DNA from: Chloracidobacterium sp.
GTDB lineage: Bacteria > Acidobacteriota > Blastocatellia > Pyrinomonadales > Pyrinomonadaceae
Assembly (NCBI GenBank): GCA_016720705.1
Contig: JADKKB010000007.1
Span: 434,001 to 498,000 of the forward strand
DNA: 64,000 nt
Direction of reading: 5' to 3'
Positions 1 to 8,624 of this stretch are shown here, one piece after another. The notes beneath the pieces are model-generated. The model ran no database searches. It had not been told where the DNA came from and worked only from the letters and a program-made list of their open reading frames with translations. Position 1 is the stretch's first letter. Each line of letters starts with the position of its first letter. Position numbers and translations under genes: made by a program.

Positions 1-60
1 CGGAATGACCGGACATCGAGCAATTGGTTTTGGGCCATTTTGACACCGATCCGTCACTGA
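1..60 (+). other. possible 3' end of an upstream gene
   Basis: The frame starting at base 1 stays open for 19 codons and stops at a TGA ending at base 60, just before scpA. A second frame is open up to a TGA at 41-43. Neither stretch is long enough to recognise a family, so this is only a possible tail of a co-directional gene. Confidence 0.2.
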
Positions 61-63
61 GAA

Positions 64-834
64 ATGCAAACAACACCGGAAAAATATACATTTGATTTCG
101 GGAATGAAACAGCGCGGATCGGCGCGGAGTCCGGCGATAACATTACTGTTTCGATAGGCGATTTTGCCGGCCCGCTCGACCTGCTTCTGTTTTTGATCAA
201 ACAAGAACAAGCAAATATCTTTGACATCCCGATCGCCCGCATTACCGAAAAGTACCTCGAATATATTCGGCTGATGAAGCGGCTCGACATTTCGGTCGCC
301 GCCGACTTTTTGGTAATGGCCGCGACACTGATCGAGATCAAATCGAAGTTGCTGCTGCCCCGCGATCCTCTGGCCGCCGAGGACGAAGAGATCGACGATC
401 CGCGGCAAGAGCTAGTCGACCGTTTGCTCGAATACGAAAAATTTAAGACCGCCGCCGGAATGCTTTACGAACGCTCGACCATTGAGCAAGCCATCTTTAC
501 TCGCGGGCCGATCGAATCAGATGATAATAATGCCGAGATCGACGCGACCGTCTTTGATATCCTTACGGTATTTCAAAAGATAGTTGCCCGGCACGTCGAC
601 GAAGTAAAAATGGAGATCGCCCGCGAAGAGATCTCGCTCGCGGATATGATAAAAACGCTCCATCGACGGATAACCGAGACGGGCGAAATAAACTTGCTCA
701 AGTTCTTTGAGGAAATGCACTCGCACCGCGAACTTGTCACCGCATTCATCGCGGTTTTGGAGATCGTCCGGACCGAAGGCGTCAAACTGCTCCAAAGTAA
801 AACATTCGGCGAAATCATTTTGAGAAAAGTATGA
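64..834 (+). CDS. scpA: segregation and condensation protein A
   Basis: ScpA is the kleisin subunit of the bacterial SMC condensin; it bridges the SMC heads and recruits ScpB to compact and segregate the chromosome. The 256-residue product has the family's hallmark N-terminal segment around residues 34-70 (FAGPLDLLLFLIKQEQANIFDIPI), followed by the helical region ADFLVMAATLIEIKSKLLLP, an acidic linker, and a C-terminal winged-helix region rich in leucine. Length is normal for ScpA. The ATG at 64 directly precedes conserved sequence. It is followed at 971 by scpB in the same direction, the usual pairing, although 136 bases containing an inverted repeat separate the two. Assignment is firm. Confidence 0.95.
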   Translation: MQTTPEKYTFDFGNETARIGAESGDNITVSIGDFAGPLDLLLFLIKQEQANIFDIPIARITEKYLEYIRLMKRLDISVAADFLVMAATLIEIKSKLLLPRDPLAAEDEEIDDPRQELVDRLLEYEKFKTAAGMLYERSTIEQAIFTRGPIESDDNNAEIDATVFDILTVFQKIVARHVDEVKMEIAREEISLADMIKTLHRRITETGEINLLKFFEEMHSHRELVTAFIAVLEIVRTEGVKLLQSKTFGEIILRKV

Positions 835-970
835 ACCGCAGAGACGCAAAGGCGCAGAGGAAGATTTCAACCTGGTCGTTTCTTTCTATCTATGTCTACA
901 TACGTCCATTTGCGGTTAAATTTCTTTTCCTAACTCTGCTAACAAGTGACTCTGCGGTAAAATTCACGCT
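835..970. repeat. intergenic segment bounded by a short inverted repeat
   Basis: Directly after the scpA stop lies ACCGCAGAG (836-844), followed by GACGCAAAGGCGCAGAGG. The reverse complement CTCTGCGGT occurs at 950-958, just before scpB. A related phrase, GTGCCTCTGTGGTGCAAT, occurs upstream of the pseudouridine synthase gene near 1588-1605. No ORF or promoter of note was seen inside. The pattern resembles dispersed GC-rich intergenic motifs built on 'CTCTGCGGT', but this is inferred from these copies only. Confidence 0.45.
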
Positions 971-1528
971 ATGGAACTGGATGTAATAGAAAAGCAGCTA
1001 CGATCGCCTGCAGAGCTTATGGCTCTGGTCGAAGCGTTGATATTTGTCGCCGACGAACCCATCACTGCCAAGCTGCTTGCTGAGGTTTTGGACGAAGAAC
1101 GTGAGAGCATCGAGGCAGCGATCGAAGAAGTCGTCCGAGAATACGCAGAACGCGGCAGCGGCCTGCAACTTCGCGAGATCGCCGGCGGATGGCAACTCGC
1201 CACCCGTACGGAACTGCACGACGACGTGCGAAAGTTCCTACGCACACGGCCGTCTGCCAAACTTTCGCTCGCCTCTCTGGAGACGCTTGCGGTTATCGCA
1301 TATAAACAACCCGTGACCGTGCCGGAGATACTTGAGATCCGCGGCGTCCAATCTGCTTCGGCGATCAAAACCCTTCTCGACAAACGTCTCATCGTCGCCA
1401 AGGGCCGCAAAGAAGCCGTCGGCCGCCCGATGATGTATGGCACGTCCAAGGAATTTCTGGTTCAATTTGGGCTGAAAGATCTGTCTGAACTGCCGAGTAT
1501 CGAGGATTTCGAGGATCTGGTTCAGTAA
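971..1528 (+). CDS. scpB: segregation and condensation protein B
   Basis: ScpB is the second accessory subunit of the SMC-ScpAB condensin; it dimerises and binds the ScpA kleisin. The 185-residue product has two winged-helix domains. The first covers about residues 13-85, starting LMALVEALIFVADEPI. The second covers about 88-170 and includes the conserved segment ETLAVIAYKQPVTVPEI and GRKEAVGRPMMYGTSKEFL. Length matches the family. It follows scpA and precedes a pseudouridine synthase gene, the common scpA-scpB-rluB order. The ATG at 971 begins a plausible protein of family length. Assignment is firm. Confidence 0.95.
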   Translation: MELDVIEKQLRSPAELMALVEALIFVADEPITAKLLAEVLDEERESIEAAIEEVVREYAERGSGLQLREIAGGWQLATRTELHDDVRKFLRTRPSAKLSLASLETLAVIAYKQPVTVPEILEIRGVQSASAIKTLLDKRLIVAKGRKEAVGRPMMYGTSKEFLVQFGLKDLSELPSIEDFEDLVQ

Positions 1529-1612
1529 ATTTCCACACCGTGATCACCATATAACAGAGATTTCTAATTGTTTTCTTTGTATCCGCTGTGCCTCTGTGGT
1601 GCAATGTCTTAT

Positions 1613-2362
1613 ATGCAGGAGAGATTGAACAAACTTATCGCTCAAGCCGGGATCGCTTCGCGGCGGGCGGCAGACGAAATTATTAAGTCCGGCGACGTGA
1701 CTATCAACGGAGAGATCATCACCGAACTCGGCACCAAGGCTGACCCCGAAAAAGATCACATAAAGGTTCGCGGCAAGCTCATTAATACAAAGATCCAGTC
1801 CCGCGTCGATATCTACGTGCTATTAAATAAGCCAAAAGGATATCTCTCGAGCTCTGCCGACCCGGAAGGCCGCAAACTCGTCACCGACCTTGTTAAAAGC
1901 CGAGCGAAACTCCATCCCGTTGGCCGACTCGATTACAATACCGAGGGTTTGATCATCCTCACTAATAATGGGGCTTTCACTAATTATGTGGCATCGTCGA
2001 AGATGATCCCGAAGGTTTACGACGTCAAGGTCAAAGGACTGCCCAATGCCAACGCTATAAACAAGCTTCGCCGCGGCATTCTGCTCGAGGATGGGTTTAA
2101 GACCGCCCCCGCTGAGATCACTGAGTTGACCGCAACCGAAAAGAACGGTTGGTTTGAGGTCACGCTATTTGAGGGACACAATCAACAGATCCGCAAAATG
2201 TTCGATGCGATCGGTCATTCGGTCGTAAAATTAAAACGTATTTCGATCGGCCCGATCTCTGACAAGTACTTGCCCGTAGGCGAATCGCGATTGTTGACCG
2301 AAGAAGAGGTCCAGTCGTTTCGTGATAACCCGACCGGAAAAAAGAAACCCGCGAGACGATAG
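1613..2362 (+). CDS. rluB: 23S rRNA pseudouridine synthase, RluB/RsuA family
   Basis: This enzyme isomerises a uridine in ribosomal RNA to pseudouridine. An N-terminal S4 RNA-binding domain is visible at once (ERLNKLIAQAGIASRRAADE, then VTINGEII), followed by the RsuA/RluB catalytic domain with the signature GRLDYNTEGLIILTNNG, whose Asp is the nucleophile. The C-terminus is basic (KKKPARR), as is common. The frame is open from a TTG at 1568, but that segment holds an intergenic repeat-like sequence; the ATG at 1613 starts right at the S4 domain and is preferred (the ATG at 1604 is possible). Whether it acts on 23S (RluB) or 16S (RsuA) RNA is not certain; the link to scpAB favours RluB. Confidence 0.9.
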   Translation: MQERLNKLIAQAGIASRRAADEIIKSGDVTINGEIITELGTKADPEKDHIKVRGKLINTKIQSRVDIYVLLNKPKGYLSSSADPEGRKLVTDLVKSRAKLHPVGRLDYNTEGLIILTNNGAFTNYVASSKMIPKVYDVKVKGLPNANAINKLRRGILLEDGFKTAPAEITELTATEKNGWFEVTLFEGHNQQIRKMFDAIGHSVVKLKRISIGPISDKYLPVGESRLLTEEEVQSFRDNPTGKKKPARR

Positions 2363-2369
2363 GAAATAT

Positions 2370-2807
2370 TTACATCAACGCCCTGTGCTCGACCATCAAG
2401 CATAGATCCTGAACAACTTTGATGCCCGCCTGCGCAAGTCGTTCGGCGACCTCGTCGTTCCGAATTCCGAGCTGAAACCATACATACTTTGGCTTTTTGG
2501 CAATAATTTCGAGCGTGTGCTTGCGAATGTCGTCCGAACGCCTAAATACATTTAACAAATCGATATCGCCCGGCACCTTACTCAGATCGCGAACTACCGG
2601 TTCGCCCAGTATTTCCGTCACGTCGGGATAATAGACCGGCACCGGAATGATCTTGAAACCCGCGTCCTGCATATATTTCGCCACATAAAATGCCGGCTGG
2701 CCCGAATGCGATTCAGGCTTGATGCCCAACACCGCGATCGTTTTGGTGTCGCCAAGCATTTCCCGGATCTGCTCGTCTGTTGTTAGCAAGTTCTCTTTCC
2801 AATCCAT
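2370..2807 (-). CDS. CoA-binding protein, YccU family
   Basis: The product is a small Rossmann-fold protein of the CoA_binding_2 type (COG1832). The signature runs from TKTIAVLGIKPESHSGQPAFYVAKYMQDAGFKIIPV through VRDLSKVPGDIDLLNVFRRSDD to VWFQLGIRNDEVAERLAQAGIKVVQDLCLMVEHR, covering almost the entire protein. Family members bind CoA, but the physiological role is unknown. The frame can be extended to a GTG at 2822; the ATG at 2807 (MDWKENLL) fits the family better. The gene converges on the pseudouridine synthase with only 7 bases between the stops and shows no obvious terminator. Confidence 0.85.
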   Translation of the reverse strand: MDWKENLLTTDEQIREMLGDTKTIAVLGIKPESHSGQPAFYVAKYMQDAGFKIIPVPVYYPDVTEILGEPVVRDLSKVPGDIDLLNVFRRSDDIRKHTLEIIAKKPKYVWFQLGIRNDEVAERLAQAGIKVVQDLCLMVEHRALM

Positions 2808-2970
2808 TTCACAATTATACACCTAGCAATCATCGCGTATCGTTAAATTCTTTCGTCGAGATTATCGGTAGAAGTCGAAATTAGTGTGTCGCCCCACACC
2901 AATAGTTTCCCCGATTGCCTCAAAACAATTGATTATGCGATGATAACTGTTTGTTATATATATCAACATT

Positions 2971-4116
2971 ATGAACTTTGAACTTTCCGAAGAACAGCTC
3001 CAGATCAAATACAGCATTCGCGAATTTGCCGAAAGCGAGATCAAACCCCACGTAATGGAATGGGACGAGACCCAACACTTCCCTGCCGAACTGCGGCCTA
3101 AACTTGCTGAATTGGGACTGATGGGAATCCTTTTTCCGGAAGAATACGGCGGTTCCGCAATGGGATATGTCGAATACGCAACGATCATTGAGGAACTCGG
3201 ACGCGTCTGCGGTTCCGTTGGGCTTTCCGTCGCCGCACATAACTCATTGTGTTCGAATCACATATATATGTTCGGATCCGAGGAACAAAAGCAGAAATAC
3301 CTAGTGCCGCTGGCAACCGGCGAGAGTTTTGGTGCGTGGGGATTGACCGAATCGCAGGCAGGTTCTGATGCCTCAGGCACCCGAACAAACGCCGTCGGTG
3401 TCGATGGCGGTTGGAAGGTGAACGGATCGAAGAATTTTATTACTCACGCGATCGCTTGCAACACTCTGGTCGCCGTCGCTGTGACTGACAAAGATAAAGG
3501 CAACCGCGGCATCTCGGCATTTATCTTCGACAAATCGATGGAAGGTTTTCGCTCGGATAAAAAAGAAAACAAGCTCGGAATGCGGGCATCGGAGACTGCG
3601 TCGGTGATTTTCGAAGATTGTATCGTCCCCGACGAAAATCGTCTCGGCAATGAAGGCGATGGATTTATGCAGGCAATGAAGGTACTCGACGGCGGGCGTA
3701 TCTCGATCGCCGCTCTCTCTGTCGGAATTGCTCAGGGAGCGTACGAAGCTGCGGTAAAATATGCGAAAGAACGCGAGCAGTTCGGAAAACCTATTGCAAA
3801 GTTTCAGGCCATTCAATTCAAACTCGCGGATATGGCGACCCAGATAGAATGTTCTCGACTCTTGACTCTACAAGCTGCGGCAACCAAAGACGCCGGAAAG
3901 CCCGTCACACAAAAATCAGCGATGGCGAAGCTTTTTGCTTCGGAAACCGCAGTCCGCGTTTCCGAAGAATCCGTTCAGATCCACGGCGGTTACGGCTATA
4001 CGAAAGATTATCCGGCAGAAAAGTTTTGGCGTGACTCCAAGCTTTGCACCATCGGCGAGGGCACCAGTGAGATCCAGAGGGTCGTAATTGCCAAGAATCT
4101 CTTGAGTTCGTTTTAG
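2971..4116 (+). CDS. acyl-CoA dehydrogenase (short-chain type)
   Basis: The enzyme is an FAD-dependent alpha,beta-dehydrogenase of acyl-CoA thioesters that passes electrons to ETF. The 381-residue product has the full three-domain layout: an N-terminal helical domain (FELSEEQLQIKYSIREFAES), a middle beta domain with AWGLTESQAGSDASGTRT and the FITHA segment, and a C-terminal helical domain with REQFGKPIAKFQAIQFKLAD and IHGGYGYTKDYPAEKFWRD. The catalytic base of the short-chain/butyryl-CoA group is present as Glu363 in GEGTSEIQR. The exact chain length cannot be read from sequence. It lies near meaB and mce, consistent with beta-oxidation or branched amino-acid breakdown feeding propionyl-CoA metabolism, but with its own promoter region. 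Confidence 0.92.
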   Translation: MNFELSEEQLQIKYSIREFAESEIKPHVMEWDETQHFPAELRPKLAELGLMGILFPEEYGGSAMGYVEYATIIEELGRVCGSVGLSVAAHNSLCSNHIYMFGSEEQKQKYLVPLATGESFGAWGLTESQAGSDASGTRTNAVGVDGGWKVNGSKNFITHAIACNTLVAVAVTDKDKGNRGISAFIFDKSMEGFRSDKKENKLGMRASETASVIFEDCIVPDENRLGNEGDGFMQAMKVLDGGRISIAALSVGIAQGAYEAAVKYAKEREQFGKPIAKFQAIQFKLADMATQIECSRLLTLQAAATKDAGKPVTQKSAMAKLFASETAVRVSEESVQIHGGYGYTKDYPAEKFWRDSKLCTIGEGTSEIQRVVIAKNLLSSF

Positions 4117-4165
4117 CCAGTTAAATTAAGATAACTATAAGCAGGTGAAAATTTTCAACGTGTCG

Positions 4166-4193
4166 TTGCATTGATGCAACGCTGTGTTACAAT
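4166..4193 (+). promoter_or_regulatory. candidate sigma-70 promoter upstream of the DinB-family gene
   Basis: TTGCAT (4166-4171) and TACAAT (4188-4193) are separated by 16 bases and lie about 40 bases upstream of the ATG at 4235. The -35 region sits inside a perfect small hairpin, CGTTGCA-TTGA-TGCAACG (4164-4181). Confidence 0.4.
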
Positions 4194-4234
4194 CGTCCTC
4201 TGATTTAATTACGAATAAGGAGTTAACACATTTT

Positions 4235-4762
4235 ATGAGCACAAGCACCTCCGCCGGTCCGGGCCGACTGGCAAAAGCATTTTTGGGAGAATTGGAGAAC
4301 GAAGCGAAGGTCACCCGCCACGTTCTCGAGCGAGTTCCGGCCGACAAATTTGGCTGGAAACCACACGAAAAATCGATGGCGATGGGCAGACTGGCAGTCC
4401 ACTGTGCGGAAATGTTCGGCTGGACCAAAGAAACACTCAAGAGCGATGCTCTGGATTTTGCCACAATGGACTTTACGCCATTTGAGCCGACTTCTAATGA
4501 AGAGCTTCTCGCGTTCTTTGACGATCATATTGCCAAGGCAAAGCTCATTATCAGCGAAACGTCCGACGAGACATTTCTGACTGACTGGACGATGAGAAAT
4601 GGCGATCAGGTCTATATGACAATGCCAAAGGTCGCTGTGATGCGATCTTTTGTGATGAATCACATTATTCATCATCGAGGACAGCTTTCCGTCTATCTTC
4701 GCCTTAATGATATTCCCGTGCCGTCGATGTACGGGCCATCGGCGGATGAGGGCGGAATGTAG
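4235..4762 (+). CDS. DinB family protein
   Basis: The product belongs to the DinB/YfiT-like four-helix-bundle superfamily. The expected metal-binding histidines are visible: LAVHCAEMFGW in the first half and HIIHHRGQLSVYLR near the C-terminus, together with the characteristic FGWKPHEKSMAMGRLAVH segment. Members are putative metal-dependent hydrolases or thiol-S-transferases; the substrate is unknown here. The ATG at 4235 has an AAGGAG element at 4217-4222; the frame extends upstream to 4184 but that would run into the promoter region. It is followed by a strong terminator, so it is probably monocistronic. Confidence 0.85.
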   Translation: MSTSTSAGPGRLAKAFLGELENEAKVTRHVLERVPADKFGWKPHEKSMAMGRLAVHCAEMFGWTKETLKSDALDFATMDFTPFEPTSNEELLAFFDDHIAKAKLIISETSDETFLTDWTMRNGDQVYMTMPKVAVMRSFVMNHIIHHRGQLSVYLRLNDIPVPSMYGPSADEGGM

Positions 4763-4785
4763 TCAGCGAAAGATCGGAATTTTGG

Positions 4786-4815
4786 GACAGGGCCGCTGTT
4801 GCCCTGTCTTTTTTT
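4786..4815 (+). terminator. rho-independent terminator after the DinB-family gene
   Basis: Perfect 8-bp stem GACAGGGC (4786-4793) / GCCCTGTC (4801-4808) with a 7-base loop, followed by seven T (4809-4815). It overlaps the upstream in-frame extension of meaB, which supports the later meaB start. Confidence 0.85.
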
Positions 4816-4858
4816 GCATTCGCCCGAAAGAATGCGAAACTATCAATTTGGTATTGGA

Positions 4859-5803
4859 ATGATGTCGGAACAAGATCTTATACAAAAAGTATTGGCGGGA
4901 GACACCCGCTCCGTTGCACGGGCCATTTCGCGAATCGAACGCGGCGCCGAAGGCTCGGCGGCAATGATGAAGAATATATTCCCAAACACCGGTAAGGCGA
5001 TGATCATCGGCGTGACGGGTTCGCCCGGTGCCGGCAAGTCCTCGCTGGTCGATAAACTCGCTTTACATTACCTCCAAGAGGGCGAGCGAGTCGGGATAAT
5101 TTGTATCGATCCATCGAGTCCCTTCTCCGGCGGTGCCATCTTAGGCGACCGTATCCGAATGGGCACGATCGGACTGAATAAGAATATCTTCATTCGTTCT
5201 ATGGCGACGCGGGGCAATCTCGGCGGCCTTTCGCGAGCGACTGTTGACGCAGTCGCCATCCTCGACGCAGCCGGATTTGAAAAGGTCATAGTAGAAACCG
5301 TCGGAGTCGGCCAAGATGAGGTCGAGATCGTTAAAGCGGCCGATGTATCGGTCGTCGTACTTGTACCGGGAATGGGCGATGACATTCAGGCGATAAAGGC
5401 GGGCATAATGGAGATCGGCGACGTTTTCGTAATAAACAAAGCTGATCGCGACGGTGTCCTTCGCACGAAAAAAGAACTCGAGGCACTGCTCTCCCTCGCA
5501 CATCGCCCGGATATGTGGCATCCGCCGATAATTCCGACTGTCGCCACTGAAAGCAAGGGCATAGATGAATTGGCAACGGCCATTGCATCGTATTACGAAT
5601 ACCAGTTGCAAGGTGAATCGAGCATCTTGCGCCGTCAGGCAATTGCAAAATGGCGGTTGCTGGAACTTTTACAAGAACGGCTATTGAGTGATCTCTTGAT
5701 GCAACCCGGAACTACCGAGAAACTCGAAGCACTTTCGCTCGCGGTCGCCGAAAAGCGAAATGATCCGTATTCGGCAATCGACGAGATCATCAAAAAGATA
5801 TGA
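4859..5803 (+). CDS. meaB: methylmalonyl-CoA mutase-associated GTPase MeaB
   Basis: MeaB (ArgK family) is the G3E GTPase that gates cobalamin loading and protects methylmalonyl-CoA mutase. Visible motifs include the Walker A GSPGAGKSS, the Switch region IDPSSPFSGGAILGDRIRM, the ETVGVGQDEVE segment, and NKAD as the guanine-specificity motif. After the GTPase domain comes the C-terminal helical dimerisation arm. The frame is open from a TTG at 4799, but that start lies inside the preceding terminator; the ATG pair at 4859/4862 (MMSEQDLIQKVL) fits family N-termini. The stop overlaps the start of the epimerase gene (ATGA), so the two are translationally coupled. The mutase large subunit is at 34.2 kb. 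Confidence 0.95.
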   Translation: MMSEQDLIQKVLAGDTRSVARAISRIERGAEGSAAMMKNIFPNTGKAMIIGVTGSPGAGKSSLVDKLALHYLQEGERVGIICIDPSSPFSGGAILGDRIRMGTIGLNKNIFIRSMATRGNLGGLSRATVDAVAILDAAGFEKVIVETVGVGQDEVEIVKAADVSVVVLVPGMGDDIQAIKAGIMEIGDVFVINKADRDGVLRTKKELEALLSLAHRPDMWHPPIIPTVATESKGIDELATAIASYYEYQLQGESSILRRQAIAKWRLLELLQERLLSDLLMQPGTTEKLEALSLAVAEKRNDPYSAIDEIIKKI

Positions 5804-6198
5804 AGATCAACCATCTAGGTATTGCCACAAACGGCATCGACGAAGCTCTGAAGTTCTGGCAAGATGCACTCGGACTTGAAAATATACATACCGAGATCGT
5901 CGAAGATCAAAAGGTACGAGTCGCGATGCTCCCGCTCGGCGAGAGTCGCATCGAGCTCCTCGAACCGACCAGCGAAGATTCGCCAATATCAAAGTTTCTG
6001 GAGAAACGAGGCGGCGGCATTCATCATATTGCGGTCGAGGTCGATGACATTGCGGCATCGCTCGCGAAACTAAAATCGCAAGGTATGCGTTTAATTGATG
6101 ATGAACCGCGTATCGGTGCCGAGGGTTGTCTTGTGGCTTTCGTTCATCCGACGACGACGGGCGGCGTTTTGCTCGAACTGGTGCAAACACGCCATTGA
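5800..6198 (+). CDS. mce: methylmalonyl-CoA epimerase
   Basis: The enzyme interconverts (S)- and (R)-methylmalonyl-CoA, the step between propionyl-CoA carboxylase and the B12-dependent mutase. The 132-residue product is a single vicinal-oxygen-chelate unit pair with family signatures: NHLGIATNGIDEALKFWQDALGL at the N-terminus, RIELLEPTSEDSPISKFLEKRG in the middle, GIHHIAVEVDDI, and LLELVQ at the end; the His and Glu residues in these segments are the expected metal ligands and bases. It overlaps meaB by four bases, so it is co-expressed with it. Confidence 0.95.
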   Translation: MKINHLGIATNGIDEALKFWQDALGLENIHTEIVEDQKVRVAMLPLGESRIELLEPTSEDSPISKFLEKRGGGIHHIAVEVDDIAASLAKLKSQGMRLIDDEPRIGAEGCLVAFVHPTTTGGVLLELVQTRH

Positions 6199-6284
6199 CC
6201 GTTTTCATTAGTTTAATTCCCGGCGTTTTGATATTATATCCGTTTGAATTTCATTTGATTTTTTGTAAGTGAGGACTTCGCGAA

Positions 6285-7769
6285 TTGAGCAATTTAACTA
6301 AAGGTCTTATTTTAGTCGGCGTGATCATTGCGATCGGTGCTGGACTCGTTGTTTGGAAAAAGAAGGTCGGCGGGCACTCGACCGAATCGTTTAATCAGAT
6401 CAGCCGCGAAGAGGTCGAAATGTTGCTGGCCGATGTCTCGAAACAGAATCCGGCGATCTTGAAGCGTTTGAACGAAGATCCGGAACTTAAAAAGCAGCAG
6501 CTTGAGAGTCTCAGGCAGTTATTGGCGTTTGCCAGCCAGGCCAAGGCTGACGGTTTAACCGCGGAACCCAACAACAAACAGGAACTCGAAAATATTAAGG
6601 CTGAGATCACCGCGGTCAACTATGATCGCGAGATGAACAAAGACAAAGGCCCGATGCCGCCGTTTGGGTTCATTACTGAGGATATGATCAATCAGTATTG
6701 GGGTGAGGACAACAGCCCCGCAGCACCTACAGGCGGCTTTGCCGGCTTGATGGAGAAGTTGGGACTCGGCACGCCGGCCGAAAGCCGTACTCACGCTGCA
6801 GAATTTGAGGATTTTCTGAATACCAAGGTCGCACTTCTCAAGGCCGGTAACCCCGAAATGGCAAACCGCGAGATATCGGAAGAAGAGAAGACTCAGGCCA
6901 AAGAAGTTTTCGCTAAGATCCGCATTTATAAGAAAGAGTACGACACCAAGGCCGCAGCCGGCGAAGTACCTAAGGAATTGGTCGACCGCATCAGCCTTCA
7001 GGTAAAGCTCCAGCAGGCACAGTTTCTTGCCCGTATCTACTCTGAGACGCTGACAGACAAAATGAAGGTCACGGACGAGGATATTGATAAATATATCGCG
7101 GAGCACCCTGAATTGAGCCCAACTGAAAAGCGCAACAAGGCAATGGAGATACTGAACCGTGCTAAGAGCGGTGAGGATTTTGCCGTACTTGCCAACGAGT
7201 TTTCCGAAGATCCCGGCAACAAGGGCCCCGAGGCCGGAGCCGGTAAGGGCGGTCTTTATGCCGATGTGCCAAAGGGCCGAATGGTGGCACCTTTTGAAAC
7301 TGCGGCTCTTGCACTCGAACCCGGACAGATAAGTGCGGAACTAGTTGAGACCGACTTTGGTTTTCACATCATAAAGCTTGAGCGAAAGCTGGGCAAAAAA
7401 GATGCAGCAGCCAAGGACGAGACATACGACGTTCGACACATCCTGATCTCAACCAACTTCAAGGATCCCGAAAAGCCGAACGCTCCTGAAATGCCGGTCA
7501 AGGAATATGTCCGAACCAAGCTCGAGGCCGACAAGGAAAAAGAACTGGTGGACAAGATCGTCGCGGCAAACAACGTTCAGGTCCCGACCGATTTCACGGT
7601 CCCGCAGGTTACCGACGAACAGATGAAGCAGATGCAGCAGATGCAGCAGATGCAGCCGCCTCCGGGATCGGAACCGGGTGAGCCGGGTGAACCTGGCAAA
7701 CCGGGCAAAGACGGAAAGGAAGTCAAGCCTGCTCCGCCTGCTCCCAAAAAGCCGGAAGTTAAAAAGTAA
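6285..7769 (+). CDS. membrane-anchored parvulin-type peptidylprolyl isomerase
   Basis: The product is a predicted periplasmic or envelope folding helper. An N-terminal hydrophobic helix (residues about 6-24) anchors it; a long helical SurA/PrsA-like chaperone region follows; the parvulin domain lies at about residues 275-370 (NRAKSGEDFAVLANEFSEDP, GGLYADVP, FGFHIIKLE), with a partial second motif YDVRHILIST. The C-terminus has MQQMQQMQ runs, then a collagen-like Gly-x-y stretch (GEPGEPGKPGKDGK) and a Pro/Lys tail, which is unusual. The start is TTG at 6285 with GAGG about 10 bases upstream; no better ATG exists. It abuts the next gene without a gap, suggesting an operon with the MBL and exported-protein genes. 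Confidence 0.85.
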   Translation: MSNLTKGLILVGVIIAIGAGLVVWKKKVGGHSTESFNQISREEVEMLLADVSKQNPAILKRLNEDPELKKQQLESLRQLLAFASQAKADGLTAEPNNKQELENIKAEITAVNYDREMNKDKGPMPPFGFITEDMINQYWGEDNSPAAPTGGFAGLMEKLGLGTPAESRTHAAEFEDFLNTKVALLKAGNPEMANREISEEEKTQAKEVFAKIRIYKKEYDTKAAAGEVPKELVDRISLQVKLQQAQFLARIYSETLTDKMKVTDEDIDKYIAEHPELSPTEKRNKAMEILNRAKSGEDFAVLANEFSEDPGNKGPEAGAGKGGLYADVPKGRMVAPFETAALALEPGQISAELVETDFGFHIIKLERKLGKKDAAAKDETYDVRHILISTNFKDPEKPNAPEMPVKEYVRTKLEADKEKELVDKIVAANNVQVPTDFTVPQVTDEQMKQMQQMQQMQPPPGSEPGEPGEPGKPGKDGKEVKPAPPAPKKPEVKK

Positions 7770-8624
7770 ATGAACCTAGGCGATTACCGCGTCGAGATAA
7801 TTCCCGACGCGGAGTTCAAATTAGACGGAGGGGCGATGTTCGGAGTCGTCCCTCGCGTCGTTTGGGAACGCGTTTGTCCGGCTGATGATCTGAATCGGAT
7901 CCGGCTGAATATGAACTGTCTGTTCATTGAAACGCCGAATGAACGCATTTTGATCGAGACCGGCATCGGCGAAAAGTGGACAGATCGCGAAACGGCAATG
8001 TACGGCATCGACCGCAAACGGCCGTTTGCTGACTCGCTTGCTACGATCACCGGATATCGGCCCGACGACATCACGATCGTCGTTAATACCCATTTACATT
8101 TCGATCACGCCGGCGGAAACACTATCGGCACGAAACTGGACGGCTTTCGACCGCAATTCCCCAACGCCCGCTATTTATTATCGAGGAGCGAGTTCGAACA
8201 CGCCGAGCACCCGCACGAGCGCGACCGAGCAAGTTATCTGTCTGAAAATTGGCGGCCTATGCAGGAGTCCGGCCAACTCGAGCTAATGCCCGATTCGTAC
8301 GAAGTCGTCGAAGGCCTCAGATTGGAGCAGATCCGCGGACATTCCGAAACGATGCAGACAGTGAGATTGGATCGCGGCGGCCGCACGCTTTACGGCTTTG
8401 CCGATCTGATCCCGACGCGGCACCATTTGCCGCTCGCTTGGATCGCGGGCTTTGACCTTTATCCGGTTGGAACATTGGAATTCAAGAAAAAGATCCTCCC
8501 GCAGGCCGTGCGTGAAAATTGGCTTTGTCTTTTCTATCACGACACGCAAGAACCACTTTGCACGCTGACCGAAATAAATGGGAAGATAGCTGTTAGAAAA
8601 TCGACACTTGGAGCAAATATATGA
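7770..8624 (+). CDS. MBL-fold metallo-hydrolase
   Basis: The product carries the metallo-beta-lactamase fold. The zinc signature THLHFDHAGG (HxHxDH) is present, with later conserved His residues in IRGHSETM and FYHDTQEP. The layout resembles quorum-quenching lactonase-like and other soluble MBL hydrolases, but the substrate cannot be read from the sequence. The ATG at 7770 follows the TAA of the upstream PPIase gene immediately, and the 3' end overlaps the next gene by four bases (ATGA). This tight packing suggests co-transcription of three genes, though no functional link is obvious. Confidence 0.88.
   Translation: MNLGDYRVEIIPDAEFKLDGGAMFGVVPRVVWERVCPADDLNRIRLNMNCLFIETPNERILIETGIGEKWTDRETAMYGIDRKRPFADSLATITGYRPDDITIVVNTHLHFDHAGGNTIGTKLDGFRPQFPNARYLLSRSEFEHAEHPHERDRASYLSENWRPMQESGQLELMPDSYEVVEGLRLEQIRGHSETMQTVRLDRGGRTLYGFADLIPTRHHLPLAWIAGFDLYPVGTLEFKKKILPQAVRENWLCLFYHDTQEPLCTLTEINGKIAVRKSTLGANI

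Noticed and set aside
964..1449. Minus-strand ORF opposite scpB
   Set aside because: It is a Ser/Arg-rich shadow of the scpB reading frame without motifs of its own.
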